Positions 41,069-50,674 of a DNA stretch of 64,000 nucleotides are shown piece by piece. Location of the stretch: assembly GCF_051388935.1 (NCBI RefSeq), contig NZ_JBPKBI010000001.1, positions 496,001-560,000 of the forward strand, read 5' to 3'. Position numbers and translations under genes: made by a program. The notes below the pieces were generated by a model. That model saw only the letters and a list, made by a program, of their open reading frames with translations. It did not search any database and was not told the origin of the DNA. How positions within the stretch are numbered: position 1 is the stretch's first letter; each line of letters starts with the position of its first letter. The DNA comes from Yinghuangia sp035454725 (lineage in GTDB: Bacteria > Actinomycetota > Actinomycetes > Streptomycetales > Streptomycetaceae).

Positions 41069-41458
41069 TCAGCCGACTTCCGCCGCGACGGTCTCGCGTA
41101 CTCGGACCTCGTGGACGGGCAGGGCCACGGCCTCGTCGTCGCCGTCCAGACACAGGCCGGTGCGCAGGTCGAACGCCTCCTTGTACATCGGCGACATCAC
41201 CACCGGCACGTCTCCACGCGAGCCGACGATGCCGCGCGAGATGACCTGGGCGCCGCTGAACGGGTCCAGGTTGCCGACGGCGTAGACCGTGCCGTCGCGG
41301 TCGAGGAACACCGCCACCTGCTCGCCGTCGACGAGCGCCGCGACGCCGCGTCCGGGGATCAGGTCGGCCAGGCGGCAGACCGTGCTCCAACCGCCGTCGG
41401 CCGTGGCGATTTGTACGTGGGCGTCCGGCGTGATCTCCGCCGCGATCTCCGCAGTCAC
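41069..41458 (-). CDS. nirD: Nitrite reductase small subunit
   Basis: 129 aa. Rieske-like fold protein that partners NirB in NADH-dependent nitrite reduction to ammonium. Conserved pattern: VCRLADLIPGRGVAALVDG, QVAVFLDRDGTVYAVGNLDP, VMSPMYKEAFDLRTGLCLD. As in other NirD, the Rieske Cys/His ligands are absent. The GTG start 41458 overlaps the nirB stop by four bases. Last gene of the nasA operon. Confidence 0.95.
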   Translation of the reverse strand: MTAEIAAEITPDAHVQIATADGGWSTVCRLADLIPGRGVAALVDGEQVAVFLDRDGTVYAVGNLDPFSGAQVISRGIVGSRGDVPVVMSPMYKEAFDLRTGLCLDGDDEAVALPVHEVRVRETVAAEVG

Positions 41459-44058
41459 GAGGTCCTTACCTCCAGGGTCGGGCCGGCGATGAGGCCGGCG
41501 GTGGGGAGGGGCGCGCCTTCTTCGCCCGGCTTGGCCGGGCGGATCTGGTCGCGCTCGGGTACGAAGGTGACGCTGGGGTCGGGGGTGCCGGGAGCGTTGA
41601 CGAACGACACGAACCGCCGCAGACGGTCGGGGTCTTCGAGGGTCGCGCGCCACTCGTCCGCGTACGTCTCGACGTGGCGCTGCATCAGTTCGTCGAGGTC
41701 GTCGCATATCCCGAGCGAATCGTCCATGATCACCGCGCGCAGGTGGTCGAGCCCGCCCTCCATGCGCTCGACCCACGGGGCGGTGCGCTCCAGGCGGTCG
41801 GCGGTGCGGATGTAGAACATCAAGAACCGGTCGATGGTCCGGATCAGCGTTTCGCGGTCGAGATCGGAGGCCAGCAGGTCGGCGTGCCGGGGCGTCATGC
41901 CGCCGTTGCCGCCGACGTAGAGGTTCCAGCCGGACGACGTGGCGATGACGCCGAAGTCCTTGCTCTGCGCCTCGGCGCACTCGCGCGCGCAGCCCGAGAC
42001 GGCCGACTTGAGCTTGTGCGGCGACCGCAGGCCCCGGTAGCGCAGCTCCAGTTCGATCGCGAGGCCGACGGAGTCCTGGACGCCGTAGCGGCACCACGTC
42101 TCGCCGACGCACGACTTCACGGTCCGCAGCGCCTTGCCGTACGCGTGCCCGGACTCGAAGCCGGCCTCCACCAACCGCTGCCAGATGAGCGGCAGTTGGT
42201 CGACCGAGGCGCCGAACAGGTCGATGCGCTGGCCGCCGGTGATCTTGGTGTAGAGGCCGAAGTCGCGGGCGACCTCACCGATCGTGATGAGGCCCTCGGG
42301 GGTGATCTCGCCGCCGGGGATCCGCGGGACGACCGAGTACGAGCCGTTGCGCTGAAGGTTGGCCAGGAAGTGGTCGTTGGTGTCCTGGAGCGAGGCCTGC
42401 TCGCCGTCGAGGATGTGCCCGTTGGACAGCGACGCGAGGATCGAGGCGACCACGGGCTTGCAGATGTCGCAGCCCGAGCCCTTGCCGTGTTCGTCGATCA
42501 GCCGCGCGAAGCTGGTGATGCCGCGTACCTGGACGATCTCGAAGAGTTCGGCGCGGGTGTGCTCGAAGTGCTCGCACAGGCCCTTGGCGACCTCGACGCC
42601 GTTGGCGGTGAGTTCGTCCTGCACGATCGTGGTCAGCATCTTGACGCACGAGCCGCAGCCGGTGCCCGCCCGCGTGCACTTCTTGACCGACGGGACGTCC
42701 GTGCATGCCTCGGAGGTGACCGCCGCGCGGATCGCGCCCTTGCTCACGTTGTGGCACGAGCACACCAGGGCCTCGTCCGGCAGCGCGGAGGCTCCGATGG
42801 AGACGGGCGCGCCGGCCGATTCCGGGAGCACCAACTGCTCCGGCGGAGCGGGGAGTTCGGCGCCCGAGAGGCACAGCGGGCGGAGCAGGTCGTACGATCC
42901 GGCGTCGCCGACCAGCACACCGCCGAGCAGTTTGCCGTCCGAGGACACGACGAGCTTCTTGTAGACGCCCTCGCGGCTGTTCGAGTACAGCACTTCCAGG
43001 CAGCCCTCGGCGGTGCCGTGCGCGTCGCCGAAGCTGGCCACGTCGACGCCGAGCAACTTGAGCTTGGTGGAGGTGTCCGCGCCGGTGAACGAGCCGGAGC
43101 TCTCGGTGAGTTCGTGTGCGACCGCCTCGGCCATCTGGTAGCCGGGCGCGACCAGGCCGTACACGCGCCCGTCGCTCGCCAGCGCGCATTCGCCGATCGC
43201 CCACACGTGCGGGTCGGAGGTGCGGCACGTCTCGTCGACCACGATGCCGCCGCGTTCGCCGACGTCCAGGCCGCAGTCGCGGGCCAGTTGGTCGCGCGGG
43301 CGGACGCCGGCGGAGAAGATCACCAGGTCGACGTCGAGCGTTTCGCCGTTCGACAGGCTCATGGTGCGCGCGCGGCCGTCGTCGCCGACGCCGATCTCCT
43401 GCGTTCCGGCGCCGACGTGCACGGTGACGCCCAGGTCCTCGATCTTGCGGCGCAGCGCGTCGCCGCCGCCCGCGTCGACCTGGATGGCCATCAGGCGGGG
43501 CGCGAACTCCACGACGTGCGTGTCCAGGCCCATCGCCTTCATCGCGCCGGCCGCCTCCAGGCCGAGCAGCCCGCCGCCGACGACCGCGCCGGTCTTGGCG
43601 CTCTTCGCCCAGGCCTCGATCGCTTCGAGGTCCTCGATCGTGCGGTAGACGAAGCAGCCGTCGGCGTCGTGGCCGGGCACCGGCGGTACGAATGGGTACG
43701 AGCCGGTCGCCAGCACGAGGGCGTCGTAGCCGAAAACCTCGCCGCTGCGCGCGGTCACGGTCCGCGACGCGCGGTCCACCGACACGGCCGGGTCGCCGAG
43801 CCGCAGGTCGATACCGTGCTCGTCGAGGAACCCGTCCGGGACCATGGACAGTTCGTCGGCGCTGGTGCCGGAGAAGTACGAGGTCAGGTGCACCCGGTCG
43901 TACGCCGCGCGGGGCTCCTCGCAGAGCACCGTCACCTTCCACGCACCGGCGCCCTGCTCGGTCAGGGCCTCCAGGAAGCGCTGGCCGACCATGCCGTGGC
44001 CGACCAACACCAGCCGCTTGACGGCAGTTTCATTCACATTCACGGAAGACTCGATCAC
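41455..44058 (-). CDS. nirB: Nitrite reductase [NAD(P)H] large subunit
   Basis: 867 aa. Cytosolic siroheme enzyme taking nitrite to ammonium. FAD/NAD domains (LVLVGHGMVGQRFLEAL, AVVGGGLLGLEAAGAMKAMG), a BFD-like [2Fe-2S] region (CSCHNVSKGAI ... CTRAGTGCGSC), then the siroheme/[4Fe-4S] part (CVGETWCRYGVQDSVG; SGCARECAEAQSKDFG) and the C-terminal MPRH-like GGMTPRHADLL. The GTG start 44058 lies behind AGGAG and overlaps the preceding stop. All cluster ligands are present, so it should be active. Confidence 0.97.
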   Translation of the reverse strand: MIESSVNVNETAVKRLVLVGHGMVGQRFLEALTEQGAGAWKVTVLCEEPRAAYDRVHLTSYFSGTSADELSMVPDGFLDEHGIDLRLGDPAVSVDRASRTVTARSGEVFGYDALVLATGSYPFVPPVPGHDADGCFVYRTIEDLEAIEAWAKSAKTGAVVGGGLLGLEAAGAMKAMGLDTHVVEFAPRLMAIQVDAGGGDALRRKIEDLGVTVHVGAGTQEIGVGDDGRARTMSLSNGETLDVDLVIFSAGVRPRDQLARDCGLDVGERGGIVVDETCRTSDPHVWAIGECALASDGRVYGLVAPGYQMAEAVAHELTESSGSFTGADTSTKLKLLGVDVASFGDAHGTAEGCLEVLYSNSREGVYKKLVVSSDGKLLGGVLVGDAGSYDLLRPLCLSGAELPAPPEQLVLPESAGAPVSIGASALPDEALVCSCHNVSKGAIRAAVTSEACTDVPSVKKCTRAGTGCGSCVKMLTTIVQDELTANGVEVAKGLCEHFEHTRAELFEIVQVRGITSFARLIDEHGKGSGCDICKPVVASILASLSNGHILDGEQASLQDTNDHFLANLQRNGSYSVVPRIPGGEITPEGLITIGEVARDFGLYTKITGGQRIDLFGASVDQLPLIWQRLVEAGFESGHAYGKALRTVKSCVGETWCRYGVQDSVGLAIELELRYRGLRSPHKLKSAVSGCARECAEAQSKDFGVIATSSGWNLYVGGNGGMTPRHADLLASDLDRETLIRTIDRFLMFYIRTADRLERTAPWVERMEGGLDHLRAVIMDDSLGICDDLDELMQRHVETYADEWRATLEDPDRLRRFVSFVNAPGTPDPSVTFVPERDQIRPAKPGEEGAPLPTAGLIAGPTLEVRTS

Positions 44059-45278
44059 TGGGGGGCTCCTTGCGTCACGAGCAGGTGCAGGGGGTCCTCG
44101 GGGACCGGTTCGTCCCGTTCATAGGCGTGGGTGAGGGCGCCGACGGTCGCCAGATCGCCGACGAGGATCGCGCCGACCAGGCGGTCGCCGCGCAAAACGA
44201 GCTTCTTGTAGGACCCGCGCGTCGGGTCGGCCAGGCGGATCACGTCGTGGGCCGCGCCGTCGACGGGGTCGACGTCGCCGAACGCCGCGATCTCGACCGG
44301 GCCGGCGGTGAGCCGGGCGAGCACCCGCGAGCCGGGGTACGCGGCCTCCGCCCCGCAAAGATGCGCCGCCAGCACGTCCGCCTGCTCCCACGCAGGGCCG
44401 GCCAGTCCGTGGACCCGGCCCCGGTGTTCGGTGCAGTCGCCGATCGCGTACACGTCGGGCGCGCTGGTCGCGAGCCGGTCGTCGACGACGATGCCGGTGC
44501 GCACCTCAAGCCCGGCTGCGCGGGCCAGGCCCACGCGGGGCCGCACACCGCACGCGAGCACGACCAGGTCGGCGTCGAGGCGGTAGCCGTTGGCGAGTTG
44601 GACGCCGGCCGCGCGGTCGGTGCCGTACACCGACTTCGCGCGGTTCTCGGCGTACACGACGACGCCGAGCTCGCCGAGCGCGCGGTGCAGGGCGGCACCG
44701 GCCTCCTCGTCGAGGTGACGCTCCATCAAGTACGGCGCCTGGTGGACGATCTCCACCGGAAGTCCGAGCGCCGCGAGGGCACGCGCCGCGCTCACGCCGA
44801 GGATTCCGCCGCCGATGACCACCGCGCGCTTCGCGTCCGGCACCGCCTCGGCGAGCCGCGCGCAGTCAGCGAGGGTGCGGAACGCGTGGACGCCCTGCTT
44901 GAGTTCGCCGCCCTCGCCGGTGTTCGACGTGCAGTGCAGGTTGCGGATCGGCGGAAGGACCGGGTTGGAGCCGGTCGCGAACACCAGCGTGTCGTACGCC
45001 GCGATCTCGCCGTCGCCGAGCTCCAGCGTCCGCGCCGCCGTGTCGACCGCGACCACCTCGACACCCGTGCGCATCTGCGCCGACGACGCCGGCAGATGGA
45101 TCGCGTCGGCCGCGTAACGGCCGGTCAGCACGTCGGCGAGCAGCGCCCGGTTGTACGGCGCGTGCCGCTCGTCCCCGAACAGCGTGATCGCCGCGTCCGG
45201 ATCACGGGCGAGAAGTTGCGACGTCAGGCGGGCGGCGGCCATCCCCGCGCCCACGACTGCTATCTGACGAACGGTCAT
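44055..45278 (-). CDS. NirB-like FAD/NAD oxidoreductase, likely electron donor for NasA
   Basis: 407 aa from ATG 45278. Same fold as the N-terminal half of NirB (IAVVGAGMAAARLTSQLLAR, APYNRALLADVLTG, AVVIGGGILGVSAARALAAL, VYAIGDCTEH) but stops before the Fe-S and siroheme parts. It lies between nasA and nirB with 4-base overlaps on both sides, so it is made together with them. In several bacteria the NasA partner (NasB-like) is such a flavoprotein passing NAD(P)H electrons to nitrate reductase; that role is inferred. Confidence 0.85.
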   Translation of the reverse strand: MTVRQIAVVGAGMAAARLTSQLLARDPDAAITLFGDERHAPYNRALLADVLTGRYAADAIHLPASSAQMRTGVEVVAVDTAARTLELGDGEIAAYDTLVFATGSNPVLPPIRNLHCTSNTGEGGELKQGVHAFRTLADCARLAEAVPDAKRAVVIGGGILGVSAARALAALGLPVEIVHQAPYLMERHLDEEAGAALHRALGELGVVVYAENRAKSVYGTDRAAGVQLANGYRLDADLVVLACGVRPRVGLARAAGLEVRTGIVVDDRLATSAPDVYAIGDCTEHRGRVHGLAGPAWEQADVLAAHLCGAEAAYPGSRVLARLTAGPVEIAAFGDVDPVDGAAHDVIRLADPTRGSYKKLVLRGDRLVGAILVGDLATVGALTHAYERDEPVPEDPLHLLVTQGAPQ

Positions 45279-47404
45279 ATCGAGCTCCCGGCCTCGGCTG
45301 CCGCCACATCCGCACGCTCCACCCGCACCGCGCACACCTTGAACTCCGGCATCCGCGACGTGGGGTCCAAGGCCGGATTGGTCAGCGAGTTCGCCCGGCC
45401 CGCGCCGCCCCAGTGGAACGGCATGAAGATCGTGTCCGGCCGAATCGTCCCGGTCACCCGCGCCGGCGCGACCGCCTGGCCGCGACGACTGGTGACCGCG
45501 ACCATCTCGCCCTCGCCGACGCCCAGCCGCTCCGCCAGATGCGGGTGCAACTCGACGAACGGCCCCGGCGCGGCCTGGTTCAACTCCTCGACGCGGCGCG
45601 TCTGCGCCCCCGACTGGTACTGCGCGAGCACCCGCCCGGTCGTCATGTACAGCGGGTACTCCGCGTCCGGCTCCTCCGCGGCGGCCCGGTGCGTCACCTC
45701 GACGAACCGCGCACGGCCGTCCGGTGTCTCGAAGCGGTCCAGGAAAAGCCTCGGCGTGCCCGGGTGTTCCTCGCTCGGGCACGGCCAGAAGACGCCGTCC
45801 TCGCGCCGGATGCGGTCGTACGTGATTCCCGCGTAGTCCGCCTGCGCGCCCGACGTCGCCGCCCGCAGCTCGTCGAAGACTGTCTCCGGGTCCGTTGGGA
45901 AGCCGTACGCCACCCCGAGCCGCCCGGCCAAGTGGTGCAGCGTGAACAGGTCCGTGCGCACCCCCGCCGGCGGAGTGATCGCCGCCTGCCGCAGGATCAC
46001 CCGGCCTTCGAGGTTCGTCGTCGTGCCCGTCTCCTCGGCCCACTGCGCGCTCGGCAGCACGACATCGGCCAGTTCCGCGGTCTCCGACAGCACGACGTCG
46101 CTGACCACCAGGAAATCCAACGACCGCAGCCGCTCGGTCACGTGCGCGGCGCGCGGCGCCGACACCACGGGGTTCGAGCCCATCACCAGCAGCGACCGCA
46201 CTTCGGAGCCCAGCGCGTCCAGCAGCTCGTACGCGCTGCGCCCCGGACCGGGCAGCGAGGCCGGGTCCACGCCCCACACCGACGCCACGTGCGCGCGGTC
46301 GGCGGGGTCGGTGATCGAACGGTAGCCGGGCAGTTGGTCGGCTTTCTGCCCGTGCTCCCGTCCGCCCTGCCCGTTGCCCTGCCCGGTCAGGCAGCCGTAC
46401 CCCGAGTACGGACGCCCGGCCTTGCCGGTCGCCAGGCACAAGTTGATCCACGCGCCGACCGTGTCGGTGCCCTTGCTCTGCTGCTCCGGGCCGCGCGCGG
46501 TCAGCACCATGCCGCTCGCCGCCTCGGCGAACATCTCCACCGCGCGGCGCATCTGCGGCACCGGAACCCCGGTGATCCGCTCCACGCGCTCGGGCCAGTG
46601 CGCCATGGCGGCGGCCCGCGCGGCCTCGAAACCGCTGGTCCGCTCGGCCACGAACTTCTCGTCCACGTGGCCGTCGGCGATCGCCAGGTGCAGCATGCCC
46701 AGCGCGAGCGCCAGATCGGTCCCCGGCACGGGCTGGAGGTGCAAGTCGGCCTCGGCCGCCGTGCGGGTGCGCCGGGGGTCGATGACGACGACCTTCCCGC
46801 CGTTTTCCTTCAGCTCCGTCAGGTACCGCAGCGCCGGCGGCATCGTGTCGGCCAGGTTGCTGCCGACCACGATCGCGCAACCGGTCTTGGGGATGTCCTC
46901 AAGCGGAAACGGCAGCCCGCGGTCGATGCCGAACGCCTTGCGGTTGGCGGCCGCCGCCGACGACATACAGAAACGGCCGTTGTAGTCGATGTTCGAGGAG
47001 CGGAGCACCACCCGGGCGAATTTGCCCAGCAGGTACGCCTTCTCGTTGGTCAGACCGCCGCCGCCGAAGATCCCGGCCGCGTCGTTCCCGTACTTCTCCT
47101 GGACCGCGGCGATGCCCGCGGCCACCCGGTCGAGGGCCTCGTCCCAGCCCGCCTCGCGCAGGATCCCGTCCGTGCGTACCAGCGGGGAGGTGAGCCGCAC
47201 ACCCGTCCGGAGAACCGCGGCGGCGGTACGGCCCTTGCCGCACAACGCTCCGCGGTTGACCGGGAACGCCGTACGCTCCACGACCTCCACACCCGCGTCC
47301 CCGGCGGCGGACCGCAGCGCCATGCCGCACTGCAGCGCGCAGTACGGGCAGTGCGTGTCGGTGACGGCAGTCAGCGTGGTGGCTGCCTCGGCGGTGTGTG
47401 TCAT
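45275..47404 (-). CDS. nasA: Assimilatory nitrate reductase catalytic subunit
   Basis: 709 aa. Cytosolic bis-MGD molybdoenzyme, nitrate to nitrite. N-terminal [4Fe-4S] motif THCPYCALQCGM, NRGALCGKGRTAA, then IFGGGGLTNEKAYLLGKFAR and NGRFCMSSAAAANRKAFG; cofactor-binding VVGSNLADTMPP and GCLTGQGNGQGGREHGQKAD; C-terminal MTTGRVLAQYQSGAQTRR. No C-terminal BFD domain, hence the separate flavoprotein next to it. Starts at ATG 47404; divergent from nnaR across a GlnR-like box. Confidence 0.96.
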   Translation of the reverse strand: MTHTAEAATTLTAVTDTHCPYCALQCGMALRSAAGDAGVEVVERTAFPVNRGALCGKGRTAAAVLRTGVRLTSPLVRTDGILREAGWDEALDRVAAGIAAVQEKYGNDAAGIFGGGGLTNEKAYLLGKFARVVLRSSNIDYNGRFCMSSAAAANRKAFGIDRGLPFPLEDIPKTGCAIVVGSNLADTMPPALRYLTELKENGGKVVVIDPRRTRTAAEADLHLQPVPGTDLALALGMLHLAIADGHVDEKFVAERTSGFEAARAAAMAHWPERVERITGVPVPQMRRAVEMFAEAASGMVLTARGPEQQSKGTDTVGAWINLCLATGKAGRPYSGYGCLTGQGNGQGGREHGQKADQLPGYRSITDPADRAHVASVWGVDPASLPGPGRSAYELLDALGSEVRSLLVMGSNPVVSAPRAAHVTERLRSLDFLVVSDVVLSETAELADVVLPSAQWAEETGTTTNLEGRVILRQAAITPPAGVRTDLFTLHHLAGRLGVAYGFPTDPETVFDELRAATSGAQADYAGITYDRIRREDGVFWPCPSEEHPGTPRLFLDRFETPDGRARFVEVTHRAAAEEPDAEYPLYMTTGRVLAQYQSGAQTRRVEELNQAAPGPFVELHPHLAERLGVGEGEMVAVTSRRGQAVAPARVTGTIRPDTIFMPFHWGGAGRANSLTNPALDPTSRMPEFKVCAVRVERADVAAAEAGSSI

Positions 47405-47546
47405 GCCAGTGAGCGTGTCCGCACGCCGTTACGCGTCCGGGTCGCGTGTGTTGCGGCGGAGGTACGGCTGCCTCACAACCGCCGACGAAGATCGTGAAAC
47501 CGCCGACACCGGCGAAGGTGCTGGTGGGGCTACGCCTAACCCCGAC

Positions 47547-47573
47547 GTGACTGCTGCGCAACAGGTTGGAAAC
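47547..47573. promoter_or_regulatory. GlnR-like box between nasA and nnaR
   Basis: GTGAC (47547-47551), GCAAC (47558-47562) and GAAAC (47569-47573) are each separated by six bases, an exact 11-bp rhythm. This matches the known GTNAC-n6-GAAAC rule for GlnR, the nitrogen regulator of Streptomyces. About 145 bases from nasA and 25 from nnaR. Confidence 0.75.
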
Positions 47574-47595
47574 ACACATAGGTCAGCCTCACGGC

Positions 47596-48723
47596 ATGGG
47601 TACAGCCGTGGACTTGTCGGAGCCGTTGGTCGGATTCACCATCGGCGTGACCGCCGCGCGCCGTCGCGACGAACTGGTCGCGTTGTTGGAGCGCCGCGGC
47701 GCGAAGGTGGTCGAGGCGCCCACGATGCGCATCGTCCCGCTCGGGGACGACACCGTTCTGCGCCGCGCCACGGAGGCCTGCCTCGCCGGGCCGCTCGACT
47801 ATGTGGTCGCCACCACCGGGGTCGGGTGGCGCGGCTGGATGAGCGCAGCCGAGGGCTGGGGCCACGGCGCCGAGCTGGTCGCGGCGTGCCGCGAAGCGGT
47901 CATCGTCAGCCGCGGCCCCAAGGCCACCGGGGCGGTGCGCGCCGCGGGCCTGCGCGAGGTGTACTCGCCCGGCTCGGAGGCGAGCGACGAGCTGCTGCAC
48001 TGGCTGCTCGCCCGTGACCTGCGCGGACGCCGTATCGCGTTGCAGGAGCACGGTGCGCCGCTGGAGGGCTTCGCCGCGGCGTTGACCGAGCGCGGCGCCG
48101 ACGTGATCGCGGTGCCGGTCTACCGCTGGGGCCCGCCGGAGGACCCCGCGGCGGTCCGCAAGCTCGTCGAGGCGACCGTGCGCCGCGAGGTCCACGCGCT
48201 CACCTTCACCAGCTCGCCGGCGATCGAGGCGTTGCTGGAGGCCGCCGACGAACTCGAACGGCGTTCGGACCTCCTCGACGCCATGCGCGGCGACGTCCTG
48301 CCCGTGTGCATCGGCCCGGTCTGCGCCCGGCCCCTGCACGAGCACGGCATCGAGACGATCTGGCCCGACCGGGGACGCCTCGGGTCGCTGGTCCGCACGA
48401 TCACCGAGGAACTGCCGCTCCGGGCCCGCCGGGAACTGGACACCGGCAAGGACCGGCTCGTCCTCCAGGGAAACGCGGTGCTGGTCAACGGCCGCGTCAT
48501 CTGGCTCCCCCCGGTCCCCGGCGCGGTCCTGCGCGCCCTCGCCGAGAAACCCGGCTGGGTGCTCAGCCGCGCGGAACTGCTGAAGAAGGTGTGGACCGGC
48601 GCCCGCGCCGACGAACACGCCGTCGAGGCGGCCGTCGCGAGGCTGCGGTCGGCCCTGGGCCCCCACTCCGGCCTGGTCCGGACGGTCACCAAACGCGGGT
48701 ACCGGCTGGCGGTCGACCCGTGA
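47596..48723 (+). CDS. nnaR: NnaR: uroporphyrinogen-III-synthase-like domain with winged-helix DNA-binding end
   Basis: 375 aa from ATG 47596. N-terminal HemD-like bilobed domain (VGFTIGVTAARRRDELVALL; VATTGVGWRGWMSAAEGW; FTSSPAIEALLEAADEL) and a C-terminal OmpR-type winged helix (about residues 275-375: AVLRALAEKPGWVLSRAELL, EAAVARLRSALGPHSGLVRT, RGYRLAVDP). This fusion is the nitrate-assimilation co-activator NnaR of Streptomyces, which works with GlnR on nas/nir genes. Its place opposite nasA fits. Overlaps the chelatase gene by four bases. Confidence 0.9.
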   Translation: MGTAVDLSEPLVGFTIGVTAARRRDELVALLERRGAKVVEAPTMRIVPLGDDTVLRRATEACLAGPLDYVVATTGVGWRGWMSAAEGWGHGAELVAACREAVIVSRGPKATGAVRAAGLREVYSPGSEASDELLHWLLARDLRGRRIALQEHGAPLEGFAAALTERGADVIAVPVYRWGPPEDPAAVRKLVEATVRREVHALTFTSSPAIEALLEAADELERRSDLLDAMRGDVLPVCIGPVCARPLHEHGIETIWPDRGRLGSLVRTITEELPLRARRELDTGKDRLVLQGNAVLVNGRVIWLPPVPGAVLRALAEKPGWVLSRAELLKKVWTGARADEHAVEAAVARLRSALGPHSGLVRTVTKRGYRLAVDP

Positions 48724-49628
48724 GCAACGCTTCGCCGCGCGTTTCGCGCGGAATTTCGCCCAGGGCCGCAGACGGGCTCGGGGACGGTTCCGGACAGGGC
48801 TGGGAGTCGGGTGTCGGCCGTGTCCGTGCCCCCGCTCGGGAAACCGTTTCGTTGTCCGGCTCCCCGTGCGGCACCGGCCCGGTTCCGCTGCTGGCCGTCG
48901 CGCACGGCACCCGCGACCCCGCCGGGCTCGCGGCGACCGCCGACCTGCTCGACATGATCCGCGGCATGCGCCCCGGCCTGCGGGTCGAGCTCGGTTACGT
49001 CGACGTTGCCGAGCCGCTGCTCACCGACACCCTCGCGCGGCTTGCCGGTCCGGTCGTCGTCGTGCCGCTGCTGCTCGGCGCCGGTTACCACGTACGCGAG
49101 GACATCCCCGCGGCCCTGGCCACCGCGCCGCAGGTCACCGCCCACGTCGCGGACGTCCTCGGGCCGGACCCCCGGCTCGCCGGGATACTGCACGAGCGGC
49201 TGACCGCAGCGTGGGGTGTCGGCGATCCACAGCCTGTGGACACCGAAGCGGACGTGCTGCCGGACGCGTGCGAAGCGATAGTTCTCGCCGCGGCCGGCTC
49301 CACCGACCCGTCCGCCAACGCCGACGCCGCCGAAATGGCAGCGCTGTTGGGCGACTTGACCGGCCGCACGGTCGTCCCTTCCTATCTGTGCGCGAGCTCG
49401 CCCACCCCGGCCGAAGCGGTCGCCGCCCTGCGCGCGGACGGGATAGGCAACGTCGCGGTGTCCGGTTACCTGATGACCCCGGGCTACTTCGCCCGCAAGG
49501 CCGCGGCGTCCGGCGCGGCTGTGACGTCGGCCCCCCTCGGCGCGCACCCGGCGCTGGCCGAGGTGGCGTTGGACCGCTACGACGCGGCGATGGGGGCGGC
49601 GTACGGCACCAACTGGCTTGGCCGGTAA
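48720..49628 (+). CDS. Sirohydrochlorin chelatase (CbiX/SirB-like)
   Basis: 302 aa from GTG 48720 (GTGA overlap with nnaR). The first about 48 residues are a poorly conserved leader; the chelatase starts at VPLLAVAHGTRDPAGLAA with the metal-binding His of AHGTRD. The second half carries VLAAAGSTDPSANADA and SYLCASSPTPAEAV, so both CbiX-like repeats are present. Inserts Fe2+ into sirohydrochlorin to make siroheme, the cofactor of NirB encoded on the other side of nnaR. It could also supply cobalt to cobalamin synthesis, but context favours siroheme. Confidence 0.9.
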   Translation: MSNASPRVSRGISPRAADGLGDGSGQGWESGVGRVRAPARETVSLSGSPCGTGPVPLLAVAHGTRDPAGLAATADLLDMIRGMRPGLRVELGYVDVAEPLLTDTLARLAGPVVVVPLLLGAGYHVREDIPAALATAPQVTAHVADVLGPDPRLAGILHERLTAAWGVGDPQPVDTEADVLPDACEAIVLAAAGSTDPSANADAAEMAALLGDLTGRTVVPSYLCASSPTPAEAVAALRADGIGNVAVSGYLMTPGYFARKAAASGAAVTSAPLGAHPALAEVALDRYDAAMGAAYGTNWLGR

Positions 49629-49671
49629 GGTCCTTCCTCCGAGTGGTGGGGTGCAGGGGGAGGGTCCTTTG

Positions 49672-50460
49672 ATGCGGTCGCGTACGCGGGGGTTGGCTGC
49701 CTTGGCGGCAGCGGTGGTGCTGGGAGCGGGTCTGACCGCGTGCGGCGATGACGACGAGGGGCCGGCGGTGGGCGGCGACGCGCCGAGTATCGGTGCGCCG
49801 ACCGGCGGCGGCGAGACGGAGGAAGACGACGAGGGCCAGGTCGACTCCGCCGCCGCAACGACCTCCCCTGAACAGCGGGCGGCCTACCGGGATCGGTTGG
49901 CCGACTACCTCAAGAGCACGTCGCAGGGCGCTCACGTGACCAGGGTGGAGCTGACCTTCCTGGATGTCGACATGCTCACGGTTGAGGTGGACACCGATCT
50001 GACCGATGCCTGGAAGTCGGAGCTCATGATGCTCGCCGCCGAGGCGGAGGAATGGGCGACCGATCACCGCGAGGTGGAGGTGCACTCCATCGACGTTCAC
50101 AGCGTCGGCCGGACCGACACGAGCTATGGCATGGTGCCCAGGCGCGGCGCGGCGCAGGACAGGGGAGACGCTTACGCGGCCGAGCTGCTGGCCTTTCTGA
50201 AGGCGACTCCCGAGGGCGCCTCCGTTGTCCGGATCAGAGCCTTTGTACTCGACGGTCACGCGGATCTGACCGTTCAGACCGACCGCAAGCCGTATCCGAC
50301 CGGGGACTTCAGCCCGCCCGCCGCCGAGACCCGCGCGATTGTCGCGGCGCTCCGGAAATCCATTGAGGGGTGGGTGCAAGAGCATCGCGAACAGCGTGTG
50401 GACGGCGTGACCATCATGGATGTCGGCAAGGGCCTCCTGGAGCTGGCCGCAGGCAACTGA
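49672..50460 (+). CDS. Lipoprotein of unknown function
   Basis: 262 aa from ATG 49672 (GGGGGAGGG upstream). Lipoprotein signal peptide RSRTRGLAALAAAVVLGAGL followed by the lipobox LTAC, then an acidic Gly-rich linker to about residue 70. The rest consists of two related halves, each with a helix of the type YRDRLADYLKSTSQGAHV / YAAELLAFLKATPEGASV followed by a beta-strand segment, so an internal duplication is likely. No family is recognised. Same strand as the chelatase, 43 bases downstream. Confidence 0.75.
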   Translation: MRSRTRGLAALAAAVVLGAGLTACGDDDEGPAVGGDAPSIGAPTGGGETEEDDEGQVDSAAATTSPEQRAAYRDRLADYLKSTSQGAHVTRVELTFLDVDMLTVEVDTDLTDAWKSELMMLAAEAEEWATDHREVEVHSIDVHSVGRTDTSYGMVPRRGAAQDRGDAYAAELLAFLKATPEGASVVRIRAFVLDGHADLTVQTDRKPYPTGDFSPPAAETRAIVAALRKSIEGWVQEHREQRVDGVTIMDVGKGLLELAAGN

Positions 50461-50674
50461 ACCGCCTCAGCCGAGCCGGGCGTTCCCGAGCCCGAGGCAT
50501 TCCGGCCCGGTGCGGTGTTCGGATGTCCCGCCGGGGCCGAACCCCCATGGCGCGCCGAACGGCCCCTGCGGCATGATCGTTGTCGTCATGGGCCGAACGG
50601 GTGACACCGGCCCTCATCACATTCGAACGACGATTCGGTGAACCCGGCGGCGGGCCAAGGAGGAGAGCGCCACC

